Positions 8,580-17,795 of a DNA stretch of 64,000 bases are shown here, piece after piece (position 1 is the stretch's first letter; every line of letters starts with the position of its first letter). The notes beneath the pieces were generated by a model, which was not told the origin of the DNA, did no database searches, and saw only the letters and a list, made by a program, of their open reading frames with translations. Position numbers and translations under genes: made by a program. Source of the DNA: Melioribacteraceae bacterium (GTDB taxonomy: Bacteria > Bacteroidota > Ignavibacteria > Ignavibacteriales > Melioribacteraceae); NCBI GenBank assembly GCA_016342755.1, contig JAEINS010000004.1, forward strand, positions 1 through 64,000, read 5' to 3'.

Positions 8580-9839
8580 ATGAAAAGTATAAAGAACATT
8601 TTGCTTATCCTGGCTATGTTATTTTTTACAAGCGGGGATTTAAAACCTTATCCTATTGATGGATATACATTAACCGGCATAAAAAGGCTTCTGAGACTTC
8701 AGTTAATACTGGAAGGAAAAATAATTGATCAAAAACCAATTTCGGGAGCCCTAAAATTATTAAAAGATATCAAATTAAATTTGGCTTGTCCAAGAGGTGA
8801 CAGCCTTGCAGTAATTCCTTCTGCAAATCCAGAATTTCAAAATTCCATTAATAAACTTTTTCCTAATCTGGATGAGAGTTACGCAATTTCTGTTTTAGAG
8901 ATAACAAGTGGTAAAAAAATACGTTATGCCCAAAGGCAGCAGAATAGAGGGTTTATGCCCGGAAGTATTGGGAAACTGGCAATTTTAGCCGGATTGTTTT
9001 CTGAGTTAGAGCAATTATATCCCGACTCATTTGAGGATAGACAACAATTATTAAAAAATACTTTTGTTAAAGCCGGTAAATGGGCAATTACAAATATTCA
9101 CTCTGTTCCTTTTTTTAATCCCGAAAATAATCAGTTCTTCAAACGGACAGTTCAAAATGAGGATGTTTTTTCCTTGTACGAATGGGTAGATCATATGATT
9201 TCTGTCAGTTCTAATGCCGCGGCAAGTATTGTCTGGCGCGAAGCTGTACTTATTAGAGCTTTTAAAAACCGGTATCCTGTATCCGAAGAGACGGCAAAAG
9301 ATTATTTCAATAAAACATCCAAATCGGAATTAACTAAAATTGCTATTTCAGTTGTAAACGATCCGCTTAGAACAATGAAAATTACTGAGGATGAATGGCG
9401 GCTGGGAAGCTTGTTTACAAGTGAAGCAAAAAAAATAATTCCCGGATCGGGCGGAAGTATTGCGACACCTGGCGGACTTATGAAATATCTTATCGCAATG
9501 GAGCGGGGCAAAATTGTTGATGAAAAAACAAGTCTGGAAATTAAAAGATTTCTTTATATGACGGATAAAAGAATTCGTTATGCATCCACTTCAGCTTTAA
9601 CAAATGCGGCGGTATATTTTAAATCCGGGAGTTTTTATAAATGCAAAAATGAGGAAGGTTTTGTATGTGAAAAATATTGCGGTAATGTAGAAAACTTTAT
9701 GAATTCTGTTGTAATTGTCGAGCATCCGGACGGCACAACTTATTTTGTTACACTAATGTCCAATGTTTTAAGAAAGAACTCCAATACAGACCATATGTAT
9801 TTAGCTTCCCAGATTGATAAAATTATTAGAAAAAATTAA
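8580..9839 (+). CDS. Exported serine hydrolase, class A beta-lactamase fold
   Basis: A signal peptide (MKSIKNILLILAMLFF) precedes a PF13354-type domain with the three active-site motifs of penicillin-recognising enzymes: S129-I-G-K132 (SxxK), S210-S-N212 (SxN) and K348-S-G350 (KTG equivalent). At 419 aa it is longer than a true class A beta-lactamase (about 290 aa), with an extra N-terminal segment of about 85 residues and an insertion around 150-190. I see no ExxLN omega-loop motif, so beta-lactam hydrolysis is not predicted; a peptidase or esterase role is equally possible. It lies 7 nt behind the dikinase-like gene, almost certainly in one operon. It converges, 2 bp apart, on the transporter gene that is itself coupled to a second enzyme of this fold. 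Confidence 0.8.
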   Translation: MKSIKNILLILAMLFFTSGDLKPYPIDGYTLTGIKRLLRLQLILEGKIIDQKPISGALKLLKDIKLNLACPRGDSLAVIPSANPEFQNSINKLFPNLDESYAISVLEITSGKKIRYAQRQQNRGFMPGSIGKLAILAGLFSELEQLYPDSFEDRQQLLKNTFVKAGKWAITNIHSVPFFNPENNQFFKRTVQNEDVFSLYEWVDHMISVSSNAAASIVWREAVLIRAFKNRYPVSEETAKDYFNKTSKSELTKIAISVVNDPLRTMKITEDEWRLGSLFTSEAKKIIPGSGGSIATPGGLMKYLIAMERGKIVDEKTSLEIKRFLYMTDKRIRYASTSALTNAAVYFKSGSFYKCKNEEGFVCEKYCGNVENFMNSVVIVEHPDGTTYFVTLMSNVLRKNSNTDHMYLASQIDKIIRKN

Positions 9840-9841
9840 GT

Positions 9842-12724
9842 TTAACCTTTTTCCATTTCTTCTAATACATTTATTGCCGATGATTTTATTTTATGATCAT
9901 CGCTATTAATTAAACTTTCAACCATAACTTTGTATCGGGGATCTTTCCATTGCGAAATAAAATATAGAACTGCTAATTTTATTTTAAGGTCTTTTCCATG
10001 CAGCAGTATTTCAACACATTCATATTCACTTGGCACTTTTATTTTTAGATTTTTTATCGCGACCTCTGAAATAGAATCGAGTGCGGCCGTTTCAATAATG
10101 GGGATTAAAACTCTTTTCAAATATGGATCTAATATGTTATCCAGAAATTCAATTGCGTTTGTTCTAAGATCGGGCTTGTTGCTTTTAATTCCTTTGTAAA
10201 TATTTACTATATCATCATGCGGATATCGTAATCCAAGAAGGTGAAATATTCTTTCAAGATTTCCATCAAGTCTTTTTTCCAAAAGTTTTATAAGACTTTC
10301 TCTGGCTTCTTTTTGGTTTTTAGTTTCAAGATTTTTTTTAGTCTGATTGGCATTAATTTGGGAATAAAGTGCTACAATAGTGTCGTAGTAAAGATTAGCT
10401 TCCTCACTTATGTTTTTAACAATATGCCTTTTGTTAAACTTTAACACCGGAAAATTTTTCTTCAAATTATTTAAAGCTTTTATTGCTTCATTTCTAACAT
10501 TCAATTCTTCTGAACCAATTAACCCGAACAAATAATTTACCGATTTCTGAACACCCACTTTTTCTATTACTGAAATCAATAATATTCTTTTTTCAATGTG
10601 TACATTTTTATCTTTTATTTTCTTGAATAATTCATCAATAATAGAAGATCCATAATTAAGAAGAGTGGTTTTAACAGATTCTTTATATTCATCATTTAAT
10701 ATAAAATCAATTATTTTATCAATAAATTGAGGATCTAAAGTTGATCCGGCCGAAAGTATTGCCTGCTTTACAATTTTGGGATTATTATCCGTAAATGAAT
10801 TATTTATATCGGCATATAAAGAAGAAAACCCGGAACAGCTTATAGCCTTTAGATAATTTATTTTTAATTGGAAAGCTTTTTCGCAATCCTCCGTTAATTT
10901 AATTTCTTCTGAAAGATCTTTTAAAATTGCTTCAATCCTAAATTCATTTTTAAGTGAATGATTTCCTCTGCTTTCAATTGCAAGCGCAAGAATCACCGCT
11001 TCGCGTACTCCATAATTATCCGAAGTCAGATAAGGTTTTATTAACTCACTTAAATTTAAAGTTGTGTGACGAATAAGATATTGAAAAGCCGCAATTTTCA
11101 CTTCCTGTGAAGTATCATTTATCAGTTCGGCAACATCGCTATTAATGTTTTTATTTTTGTAAACGTACAAATTTTGCAGGGTTTCTAAACGGACTTCGGC
11201 GGATGAATGATTTAATAAATTAAAAAGAGGAATAAAAAATCTTTCGTTCTGAAACCTTTTTATTTTTCCAAGCGTAAACAGAATTTGTCTTTCAGAACCT
11301 TTTTCTAAAACTTTAATTAAACCTCCAATTACTGATTCATTTGTCAAATCGAGATTCATTTTCTTCGATTCGGGATGAATCTGATTAACTTTAAGTTTAA
11401 ATAACCGCACATATTCTTTTCTTATTTTAACAACAAGATAAAACCAGAGTATTAAGTGGAGCATAATCAGGAAGCTTACAAAACTGGTAGATAAGCCTAA
11501 TTCAACTACAAATACAAGGAGAATAAAACCTCCAAATCCGGTGGCCATACTATCAATTACAACATCTATAAACGATTTTGTCTGATTTTTAATTTCGTGA
11601 GGAATTGGAAGAGCTAATAATTCAATTCCCGCTTTATTAACAGATTGTTTTAACGAACCTTCATTTGTCTTTAGAAAAATAGCAGCCCAAAGCTCAGGTA
11701 CAAAAAAAAGAGCAACAACCCCCAGTAAAATACCAACTGGCAAAAAAAACAAAGAAATACCAACTCCAAATACACCAACTACTTTTCGTGTTATAAACAA
11801 TTGAATAAACAAAGATGCTATGCTAATAGTAGAAAGCCAAAAGCCAAAAAAAGCTGTCAGCGAATCAGGATCTGTAATTTCCCGGGATGCAATTGCCGCA
11901 AACTGATAATCAACAAGTTTGGCAACAATTACGCTAACGCAAATAATACTTGCCAAATATGTTAAATGTTTCGAATTCCTTATAAGCTGTATAGGATGAT
12001 CCGCAAAGCCATTAAATCTTTTTTTCTGTTCAAATGTTGTTTGAACATCGGCGACACCAATTTTCCAGATTCTCTTTGTAATTGGAATACAGAGGCTTAA
12101 AAGAAAAATACATACAAGTAAAAGGTTTTCACTATTTATTATATACGCCAAAACTGATGCTAAATAGCCGCCAAAAATACCTCCGGCTATTGCACCGGCA
12201 CCAATAAAACCAAATAATCTTTTAGCTTCTCTGCTGCTGAAAACTACGTTTGCCATAATCCAAAACTGGGAAGCGGATAAAACTGCAAAAATTGAGACCC
12301 AGATATAGAAGAGATATAAAACCCATCCTTCCAAAAAATTGAGAGAAAGAAGCACCCAAAAAAGAAAAAACATAAAGATTGAAAAGATGATAGTCGTAAT
12401 AATAATTTTATTTAGCCGGGTAACTTTAAGAACACGGGAATATATAAAGGAAACCGCGGCTACAAATAAAGAAACTAATAAAAACGCGTATGGAAGATTA
12501 TTTGCTCCAAATTTTGAAAGGAAAAGAGAATTTACCGCCGGTTTAAGTATTAAGATAGTTGATATTAATAGAAATATATTCAACTGCATAAGCAATACCC
12601 GCGTAATTTCCCCTTCCCTAACATCAAAAGCTTTTCGCATAAATAATTTCGTGAAAGAAATTAATCCTTCTTTTGTCAGTTCAAAAAACTGATCGGAATA
12701 CTGTATTGCTTTTTGCTTAAACAT
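9842..12724 (-). CDS. ATP/ADP-translocase-like (NTT/Npt) carrier with C-terminal HEAT domain
   Basis: An inner-membrane transporter. The first 440 residues or so hold about 12 hydrophobic segments. The opening helix pair carries ILKPAVNSLFLSKFGANNLPYA, shown here as the family landmark of Npt/Tlc nucleotide exchangers. The remaining 500 residues or so (about 460-960) are a soluble, charged alpha-helical solenoid with recurring leucine/asparagine-rich helix pairs of HEAT type. Characterised Tlc proteins exchange ATP for ADP or move other NTPs; the HEAT-tailed versions found in free-living Bacteroidota are uncharacterised, so nucleotide transport is inferred. Its ATG overlaps the stop of the upstream serine hydrolase by one base (TAATG), which implies translational coupling. 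Confidence 0.82.
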   Translation of the reverse strand: MFKQKAIQYSDQFFELTKEGLISFTKLFMRKAFDVREGEITRVLLMQLNIFLLISTILILKPAVNSLFLSKFGANNLPYAFLLVSLFVAAVSFIYSRVLKVTRLNKIIITTIIFSIFMFFLFWVLLSLNFLEGWVLYLFYIWVSIFAVLSASQFWIMANVVFSSREAKRLFGFIGAGAIAGGIFGGYLASVLAYIINSENLLLVCIFLLSLCIPITKRIWKIGVADVQTTFEQKKRFNGFADHPIQLIRNSKHLTYLASIICVSVIVAKLVDYQFAAIASREITDPDSLTAFFGFWLSTISIASLFIQLFITRKVVGVFGVGISLFFLPVGILLGVVALFFVPELWAAIFLKTNEGSLKQSVNKAGIELLALPIPHEIKNQTKSFIDVVIDSMATGFGGFILLVFVVELGLSTSFVSFLIMLHLILWFYLVVKIRKEYVRLFKLKVNQIHPESKKMNLDLTNESVIGGLIKVLEKGSERQILFTLGKIKRFQNERFFIPLFNLLNHSSAEVRLETLQNLYVYKNKNINSDVAELINDTSQEVKIAAFQYLIRHTTLNLSELIKPYLTSDNYGVREAVILALAIESRGNHSLKNEFRIEAILKDLSEEIKLTEDCEKAFQLKINYLKAISCSGFSSLYADINNSFTDNNPKIVKQAILSAGSTLDPQFIDKIIDFILNDEYKESVKTTLLNYGSSIIDELFKKIKDKNVHIEKRILLISVIEKVGVQKSVNYLFGLIGSEELNVRNEAIKALNNLKKNFPVLKFNKRHIVKNISEEANLYYDTIVALYSQINANQTKKNLETKNQKEARESLIKLLEKRLDGNLERIFHLLGLRYPHDDIVNIYKGIKSNKPDLRTNAIEFLDNILDPYLKRVLIPIIETAALDSISEVAIKNLKIKVPSEYECVEILLHGKDLKIKLAVLYFISQWKDPRYKVMVESLINSDDHKIKSSAINVLEEMEKG

Positions 12725-13635
12725 TATTTTAACGACTGCAAAACTTTTTCAATTACGGGTATAACCGTTCTTAAAATTTCTTCGCCACGGTAATCTTCAA
12801 TTAATCCTACCAAAATATACCTTCTCCATTTTGGTCCCCATACTAAAATTGAATCTGAGTGCCATTCTCTCCATGTGCCCGATTTACGAAACATAATAGC
12901 ATCAGGCACAATTTTATCTAAAGTGTTTACAAATTTATGATGCAGTTCCGGGTCTTCCATTAGCAGAAGCATTTCCAGCGATCTTTCGTAACTAACTAAG
13001 CGTCCAAAAGCCATTAAATAATAAAAACGGCAGACTTGTGTAACGGTAGCGGCATGGCTTAATCCCATCAGCGGATCCGGGTTTCTTTCGCCCTGGCGCG
13101 CGTATTCTTTGCCTACCCAAAGACCTCCGCCAAATTCTTCATCGTATAATTCATACTTAGGATCAGTAAGAACTTCTTCTATTTTTTCATAACCTAATAA
13201 TTCAATCATCCTGGAAGCTGCATTATTATCTGATTTACTAATCATCAGCCGTAAATCATCTTTAACAGATTCTGTCTCTTCAATCTCGCCTCTTTCAAAC
13301 GCGTCCATTGCGGATAAAAGTATAGCAATTTTTGGAAGACTTGCCGCGTACATCATAACACCGCCGTTAACCCTTGCATATTTAATGTTTTCCGGGTCGC
13401 TTATATCAACAACACCAATGGCCATTTTTTTTTCAGTGATTAATGTTTTCCACTCCTTATTTTGCTTTAATTCTTTACTTAACATGTTCTGGAATACTGT
13501 ATCGGTTCTACTGCGAAGCGGGCTTAGTTTTTTTTCAGATATTCTATAAGGAAGGTCAGTTCCTTCTACTGTTTGTGCTAAAACAGTTGCTCTAATTAAA
13601 CTGACAAGAATAATTGAAAGAACAAATGCTCTCAT
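12724..13635 (-). CDS. Exported serine hydrolase, class A beta-lactamase fold (second)
   Basis: The start at 13635 follows AAGGAG with a 7-8 nt gap and opens a signal peptide, MRAFVLSIILVSLIRATVLAQ. A longer frame without a ribosome site exists upstream and was rejected. The active-site set is S99-L-P-K102, S135-D-N137 and K251-S-G253, the standard order in this superfamily. The length of 303 aa is normal for class A enzymes. An E-x-x-L-N omega-loop motif is not evident, so I would not call it a resistance enzyme. It is the first gene of a two-gene operon with the HEAT-tailed nucleotide carrier. It resembles the 8580-9839 product in motifs but is not a close copy. Confidence 0.85.
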   Translation of the reverse strand: MRAFVLSIILVSLIRATVLAQTVEGTDLPYRISEKKLSPLRSRTDTVFQNMLSKELKQNKEWKTLITEKKMAIGVVDISDPENIKYARVNGGVMMYAASLPKIAILLSAMDAFERGEIEETESVKDDLRLMISKSDNNAASRMIELLGYEKIEEVLTDPKYELYDEEFGGGLWVGKEYARQGERNPDPLMGLSHAATVTQVCRFYYLMAFGRLVSYERSLEMLLLMEDPELHHKFVNTLDKIVPDAIMFRKSGTWREWHSDSILVWGPKWRRYILVGLIEDYRGEEILRTVIPVIEKVLQSLK

Positions 13636-13830
13636 AATATTACTCCTTTTATATTTTGACCGGGTATAATATAAATAATATTTTTTGAATTTTGCGAGAA
13701 TAAAATAATCTGAAATAATCAATTATAAACGTATCTTTGTTAGAATATAAGTTTTTTAACAATGTGGTGTATGAATACTTTTTTATTCGGAATAAGTTAA
13801 ATAATTCAACATAAAAATTAAGGAATAAAC

Positions 13831-14814
13831 ATGAATAAAGTACGCTGGGGAATTTTAAGCACCGCAAAAATTGGCGTAGAAAAAGTAATTCCGGCAATGC
13901 AAAAAAGCGAATATTGTGATATACGGGCAATTGCATCTTCAAGTTTAGAAAAAGCAGAAGCAGTTTCTAAATTATTGAATATTCCTAATGCATACGGTTC
14001 TTATGAAGACTTATTAAATGATAAAGATATAGATGCTGTTTATATTCCTCTGCCCAATCATCTTCATGTTTCATGGGCTATTAAAGCATTAGAAGCCGAC
14101 AAACATGTACTTTGCGAAAAACCAATTGCGCTTAGTTCAGAAGAGGCAAAAAAGCTTCTTGATTTCGCAAAATACAAACCGCATTTAAAAGTGATGGAAG
14201 CCTTTATGTACAGACATCATCCGCAATGGCAGAAAGCAAAACAGCTTGTGGAAAATGGTGAAATAGGCGGTCTGCAAACAATAGAATCTGTTTTTGCCTA
14301 TTATAATAATGATCCGGAAAACATCCGTAATATGGCCGATATTGGCGGCGGCGGATTGATGGATATAGGCTGTTACTGTATTTCACTTTCCAGATTTATT
14401 TTTAGTGCTGAACCAAAAAAAGTAATTGGTGAAATGAAAATTGATAAAAACTTTAATACCGATTATCTGACTTCGGGAATTTTAGATTTTGGAAACGGAA
14501 CTTCTGCTTTTACATGTTCAACACAAATGGCTCCGCTTCAAAGAGTTTATATTTATGGCACAAAAGGTAAAATTGAAATAGAAATCCCTTTTAACGCTCC
14601 AAACGATAAACCATGTAAAATAGGGATTAAAAAGGGAAACGATATTGAGGAAATTACTTTTGATATCTGCGATCAGTATACAATTCAGGGTGAATTATTC
14701 TCACAGGCAATTTTTAACGATACGGATGTTTTCACTCCGCTTGAAGATGCTGTTGCTAATATGAAAGTAATTGAAAGGATTAAGGAGAGTTCAAAAGAAA
14801 ACAAATGGAATTAG
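13831..14814 (+). CDS. Gfo/Idh/MocA-family NAD(P)-dependent oxidoreductase
   Basis: A cytoplasmic sugar or polyol dehydrogenase-like enzyme. The N-terminal Rossmann fold opens with VRWGILSTAKIG (GxxxxAxIG dinucleotide loop, residues 4-15). EKPIA at about 97-101 supplies the conserved lysine of the family. GGGGLMDIGCY (about 171-181) is the substrate-side motif with the conserved D-x-G. At 327 aa it is a standard length. AAGGA lies 8 nt upstream of the ATG. The gene is divergent from the serine-hydrolase operon across a 195-bp intergenic region and is followed after 71 bp by a histidine kinase with its own ribosome site. The substrate cannot be deduced. Confidence 0.9.
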   Translation: MNKVRWGILSTAKIGVEKVIPAMQKSEYCDIRAIASSSLEKAEAVSKLLNIPNAYGSYEDLLNDKDIDAVYIPLPNHLHVSWAIKALEADKHVLCEKPIALSSEEAKKLLDFAKYKPHLKVMEAFMYRHHPQWQKAKQLVENGEIGGLQTIESVFAYYNNDPENIRNMADIGGGGLMDIGCYCISLSRFIFSAEPKKVIGEMKIDKNFNTDYLTSGILDFGNGTSAFTCSTQMAPLQRVYIYGTKGKIEIEIPFNAPNDKPCKIGIKKGNDIEEITFDICDQYTIQGELFSQAIFNDTDVFTPLEDAVANMKVIERIKESSKENKWN

Positions 14815-14885
14815 AATAGTAATTAGCTATATTTAAAAAGTTTCAATTTTAAAAAAGCCTGAATCTTTTCTGCCGGAGATATTAA

Positions 14886-16826
14886 ATGCACAGATCTAAA
14901 GATGATAAATTAAAACCGATTGCCATTGCGCTTTTTTCCCTTTTTCTGTTTGTTTTTATTATTTATAGATATACCGAATACAACAATGAGAGTAAAGAAA
15001 AGAATATACGTACAAACCTTTACGATTTATTAATTACTAAAAAATCACAGCTAGAAAAATCACTTAATTCCCGAATCTATTATACAAAGGGTGTTGCGGC
15101 GTATACTTCACTTCATCCTGATATTTCTGAATCAGAATTTCATCAACTTGCGGATCAGCTTATTAAATCGGATTCTGTAATAAGTACAATGTCACTTTCA
15201 AGAGACTGTATTATAAATGCAATATTTCCCTATAAAGGGCACGAATCGGCTATCGGGCTAAACTTACTAGATCATCCGGGAAGAAAAAAAATAGTTGATG
15301 AAACAATAAAAACCGGAAATACTTTTATAGCCGGACCAGTTGAATTAGTAGAAGGCGGAATCGCGTTTATAAGTTACACCCCAATATTTGATCAGACAAA
15401 AAAAGCCGGCAATAATTTTTGGGGGATGACAGACATTGTAATCTGGAAAGATAAAATATTAAACGAAATCAATCTAAAATCGGAAGACACCTTATATAAT
15501 TATGCTATACGCGGTATTGATGGATCGGGATATGACGGGGAAGTGTTTTTAGGAGACTCAAAAATATTTGACAAAAAACCTGTTACAGTTGATGTATTAT
15601 TGCCTACCGGTAAATGGATTTTGGCTGGTATGCCTAAAAATGGCTGGAACAGCTTTTTAAATAACATTCAGGTAATTACAATAAGTCTTTATGTAAGTGC
15701 TTTTATTATTAGTCTTTTAATCTGGCTGCTGGCTAGAGCACTATTTAAAATACGGGCAGGAGAAAAAGAATTAAAAGCTTTATTTGGAGCTATGGACGAT
15801 CTTATAATTGAGTTTAATAGAAAGGGTGAATACATTAATATTGCTCCAACTAATAATTCTATGCTTTTTAAATCAAAAAATGAATTATTAGGGAAATCGT
15901 TGTGTGATGTGTTTGATGAAAGTACGGCTTCTTTTTTTCTTAATGCAATTAATAAATGTTTTGAATCTAAATTAACACAATCAATAGACTACAAACTAGA
16001 AATTGATAATGAAGTAAGATGGTTTAACGCAAGAATTTCTTTTCTAAATAATAATGCGGTTCTTTATGTTGCGCATGATAATACACTAAATAAAAATGCG
16101 GAAGAGAAATTAAAAGAATCGGAATTGATGCTGCGTGAATTAAATAAATCCAAGGATAAATTGTTTTCAATAATAGCACACGATTTACGAAGTCCTTTTA
16201 ACAGCACAATGGGTCTGATAGAAATTTTGCAAAAGGATTTTTCCGGTTATTCGGATGAAGAAGTTTCCGGCTTACTTACCCAAATTGATAATTCACTAAA
16301 AGGTCAGTTTAATATTCTTGAAAATTTATTGAATTGGGCTCAGATTCAGACAAATAGAATTGAAATCAAAAAAGAATCAATTAACATTTATGACTTTATT
16401 GAAAACGAACTAATTACTTTAAGAGTAGCGGCAAATAAGAAGAACATTAATATTAAAAATGAAGTTGATACTGATATTTCGATAGAAGCCGATAAAATAT
16501 TATTGAGATCAGTAATTCATAATCTGGTTGGCAATGCTGTAAAATTTACAAATCCCGAAGGAAGTGTAAATATTAAATCAGGCATTGAAACAAATGCTGT
16601 CAGATTAGAAATTAAGGATAACGGTATTGGAATTGACGAACAGAATTTGAACAGTCTTTTTAAGGAGGAATTCAATTCATCAACAAAAGGAACAGATGGC
16701 GAAAAGGGAACCGGGCTGGGTTTATTAATAGTTAAAGAAATGGTTGAAAAACTTGGCGGAAATATTAATGTGAAAAGTAAAGCAGGTGAAGGAAGCTGTT
16801 TTATAATTACTATTCCAAAATCGTAA
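14886..16826 (+). CDS. CHASE-domain sensor histidine kinase
   Basis: A membrane-bound two-component sensor. Transmembrane helices at about 10-30 and 262-285 bracket a periplasmic CHASE domain (about 60-235), recognised by YYTKGVAAYTSLHPDIS and GFVELVEG-like text near 150-165. A PAS domain follows (about 290-405). The HisKA box is SIIAHDLRSPF with His432, followed by an HATPase_c domain with N-box NLVGNAVKF (546-554), G1 DNGIGID (578-584) and G2 GTGLGL (608-613). All catalytic motifs are intact. CHASE domains bind small molecules such as cytokinins and peptides. No receiver domain is fused and no response regulator is adjacent, so this is an orphan kinase. Start supported by GGAGA 6 nt upstream. 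Confidence 0.93.
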   Translation: MHRSKDDKLKPIAIALFSLFLFVFIIYRYTEYNNESKEKNIRTNLYDLLITKKSQLEKSLNSRIYYTKGVAAYTSLHPDISESEFHQLADQLIKSDSVISTMSLSRDCIINAIFPYKGHESAIGLNLLDHPGRKKIVDETIKTGNTFIAGPVELVEGGIAFISYTPIFDQTKKAGNNFWGMTDIVIWKDKILNEINLKSEDTLYNYAIRGIDGSGYDGEVFLGDSKIFDKKPVTVDVLLPTGKWILAGMPKNGWNSFLNNIQVITISLYVSAFIISLLIWLLARALFKIRAGEKELKALFGAMDDLIIEFNRKGEYINIAPTNNSMLFKSKNELLGKSLCDVFDESTASFFLNAINKCFESKLTQSIDYKLEIDNEVRWFNARISFLNNNAVLYVAHDNTLNKNAEEKLKESELMLRELNKSKDKLFSIIAHDLRSPFNSTMGLIEILQKDFSGYSDEEVSGLLTQIDNSLKGQFNILENLLNWAQIQTNRIEIKKESINIYDFIENELITLRVAANKKNINIKNEVDTDISIEADKILLRSVIHNLVGNAVKFTNPEGSVNIKSGIETNAVRLEIKDNGIGIDEQNLNSLFKEEFNSSTKGTDGEKGTGLGLLIVKEMVEKLGGNINVKSKAGEGSCFIITIPKS

Positions 16827-16855
16827 AATAAAAACATCAATTTATTTGGAATTAC

Positions 16856-16897
16856 TTATTTCGTCAAAAACCTCATTAAATCGCTTAAATTTTTATT
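16856..16897. repeat. Direct repeat, left copy, flanking the DUF169 gene
   Basis: 42 bp identical, except for one base, to 17754-17795. The right copy is the 3' end of the LIM-DA1 coding sequence (encoding KNLSDLMRFLKK and stop); this left copy still reads KNLSDLMRFL in the same orientation but belongs to no gene. The DUF169 gene lies exactly between the copies. Confidence 0.85.
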
Positions 16898-16912
16898 TTC
16901 AACGTTAAATGT

Positions 16913-17656
16913 TTATATCCTATTTTTAACAAGATTCCATGAATTAGTCTGTAGAAAACTTTCATCCATATTTTTTATCATCTGCAAAAACCTGTTTATG
17001 GGTATTGCAAATGTAAGAATATTAGCCGGAACATAAGGTCTGGCAGAAACATCAAACATTCCTAATACAGCTCCCGGATTTTCAGATTTGGATTCTACTA
17101 AAGGAATATTAATTATTGAGGCACAACCCGATCCCATTGGTGTAATTACACCGTACGAATCCGCCCTGTCAAAATTTGCCAGTGTAAAAAGACCGGATAA
17201 AACATCCGGGGTTGCAAAAAACACAACAACTTCGGGGTCATCATTTTCCGTAAGTTTATCCCATCGTTTAAATATTAAATGTTTCTTGGGAGCCTTAAAA
17301 GGAGGGTTGTTTTTCAGGAATTCTATTACAAGTCCGGGTGTTTTTTTATATTTTTCACCCTCAACTTTACCTGGAATTCCGCATGATAGAAAATGTTCAA
17401 AATTAGGTCTAAGTGTCTCTGAAAAACCAGAATATCGTTTACCTCCTAAACATCCGGGAACCTCGGAATTATATACAAACGGGTGTCCGTTTCTTACCCT
17501 ATTTAAATTACCTATCAGGCATCTATTCTCACGTTTTGAATCGCTCAAATCATTTTCCGATACTTCATCTGAGTAATAAAAAACAATCGGCAATTCAGCA
17601 CCGGAAAAATAGTTCTGCCATAAATTAGTGAACATATCTTTTAATTTGTTTTCCAT
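16913..17656 (-). CDS. DUF169 family protein
   Basis: A cytoplasmic protein of 247 aa with the DUF169 (PF02596) hallmarks: an N-terminal LPIVFYYSDE segment, a cysteine-rich GCLGGKRYSGF block (about 68-78), FLSCGIPG (about 89-96), an ATPDVLSGLF segment and a conserved GSGCASIINIPL block (about 175-186). The conserved cysteines suggest metal or redox chemistry, but the family has no proven function. No signal peptide or membrane helix. The gene is bracketed by 42-bp direct repeats derived from the end of the neighbouring LIM-DA1 gene, so it may have arrived by insertion. It lies about 100 bp behind that gene on the same strand. Confidence 0.8.
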   Translation of the reverse strand: MENKLKDMFTNLWQNYFSGAELPIVFYYSDEVSENDLSDSKRENRCLIGNLNRVRNGHPFVYNSEVPGCLGGKRYSGFSETLRPNFEHFLSCGIPGKVEGEKYKKTPGLVIEFLKNNPPFKAPKKHLIFKRWDKLTENDDPEVVVFFATPDVLSGLFTLANFDRADSYGVITPMGSGCASIINIPLVESKSENPGAVLGMFDVSARPYVPANILTFAIPINRFLQMIKNMDESFLQTNSWNLVKNRI

Positions 17657-17753
17657 TTAAACAGTCCGGTTTTGTTTATAATTAATAAAACAATTTCCCA
17701 AAGTTGAATTTTGATCAATGCTGCTACATTTTAAAATACAGCCAATAGTCATA

Positions 17754-17795
17754 TTATTTCTTCAAAAACCTCATTAAATCGCTTAAATTTTTATT
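17754..17795. repeat. Direct repeat, right copy (3' end of the LIM-DA1 gene)
   Basis: Forms the last 42 bp, including the stop codon, of the LIM-DA1 coding sequence and recurs with one mismatch at 16856-16897. The offset is 898 bp and the DUF169 gene fills the interval. Confidence 0.85.

Noticed and set aside
12339-12692. Antisense frame inside the nucleotide carrier gene
   Set aside because: Shadow of a strongly coding gene in another frame; no start signal and no family resemblance.
8580-13635. Beta-lactam resistance genes
   Set aside because: Both serine hydrolases have SxxK, SxN and KSG motifs, but no omega-loop ExxLN motif is evident and the context is not a resistance cassette. The fold is shared with many non-resistance enzymes.
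17088-17576. 162-codon frame opposite the DUF169 gene
   Set aside because: The minus-strand frame has clear DUF169 motifs; the plus-strand frame is a shadow.
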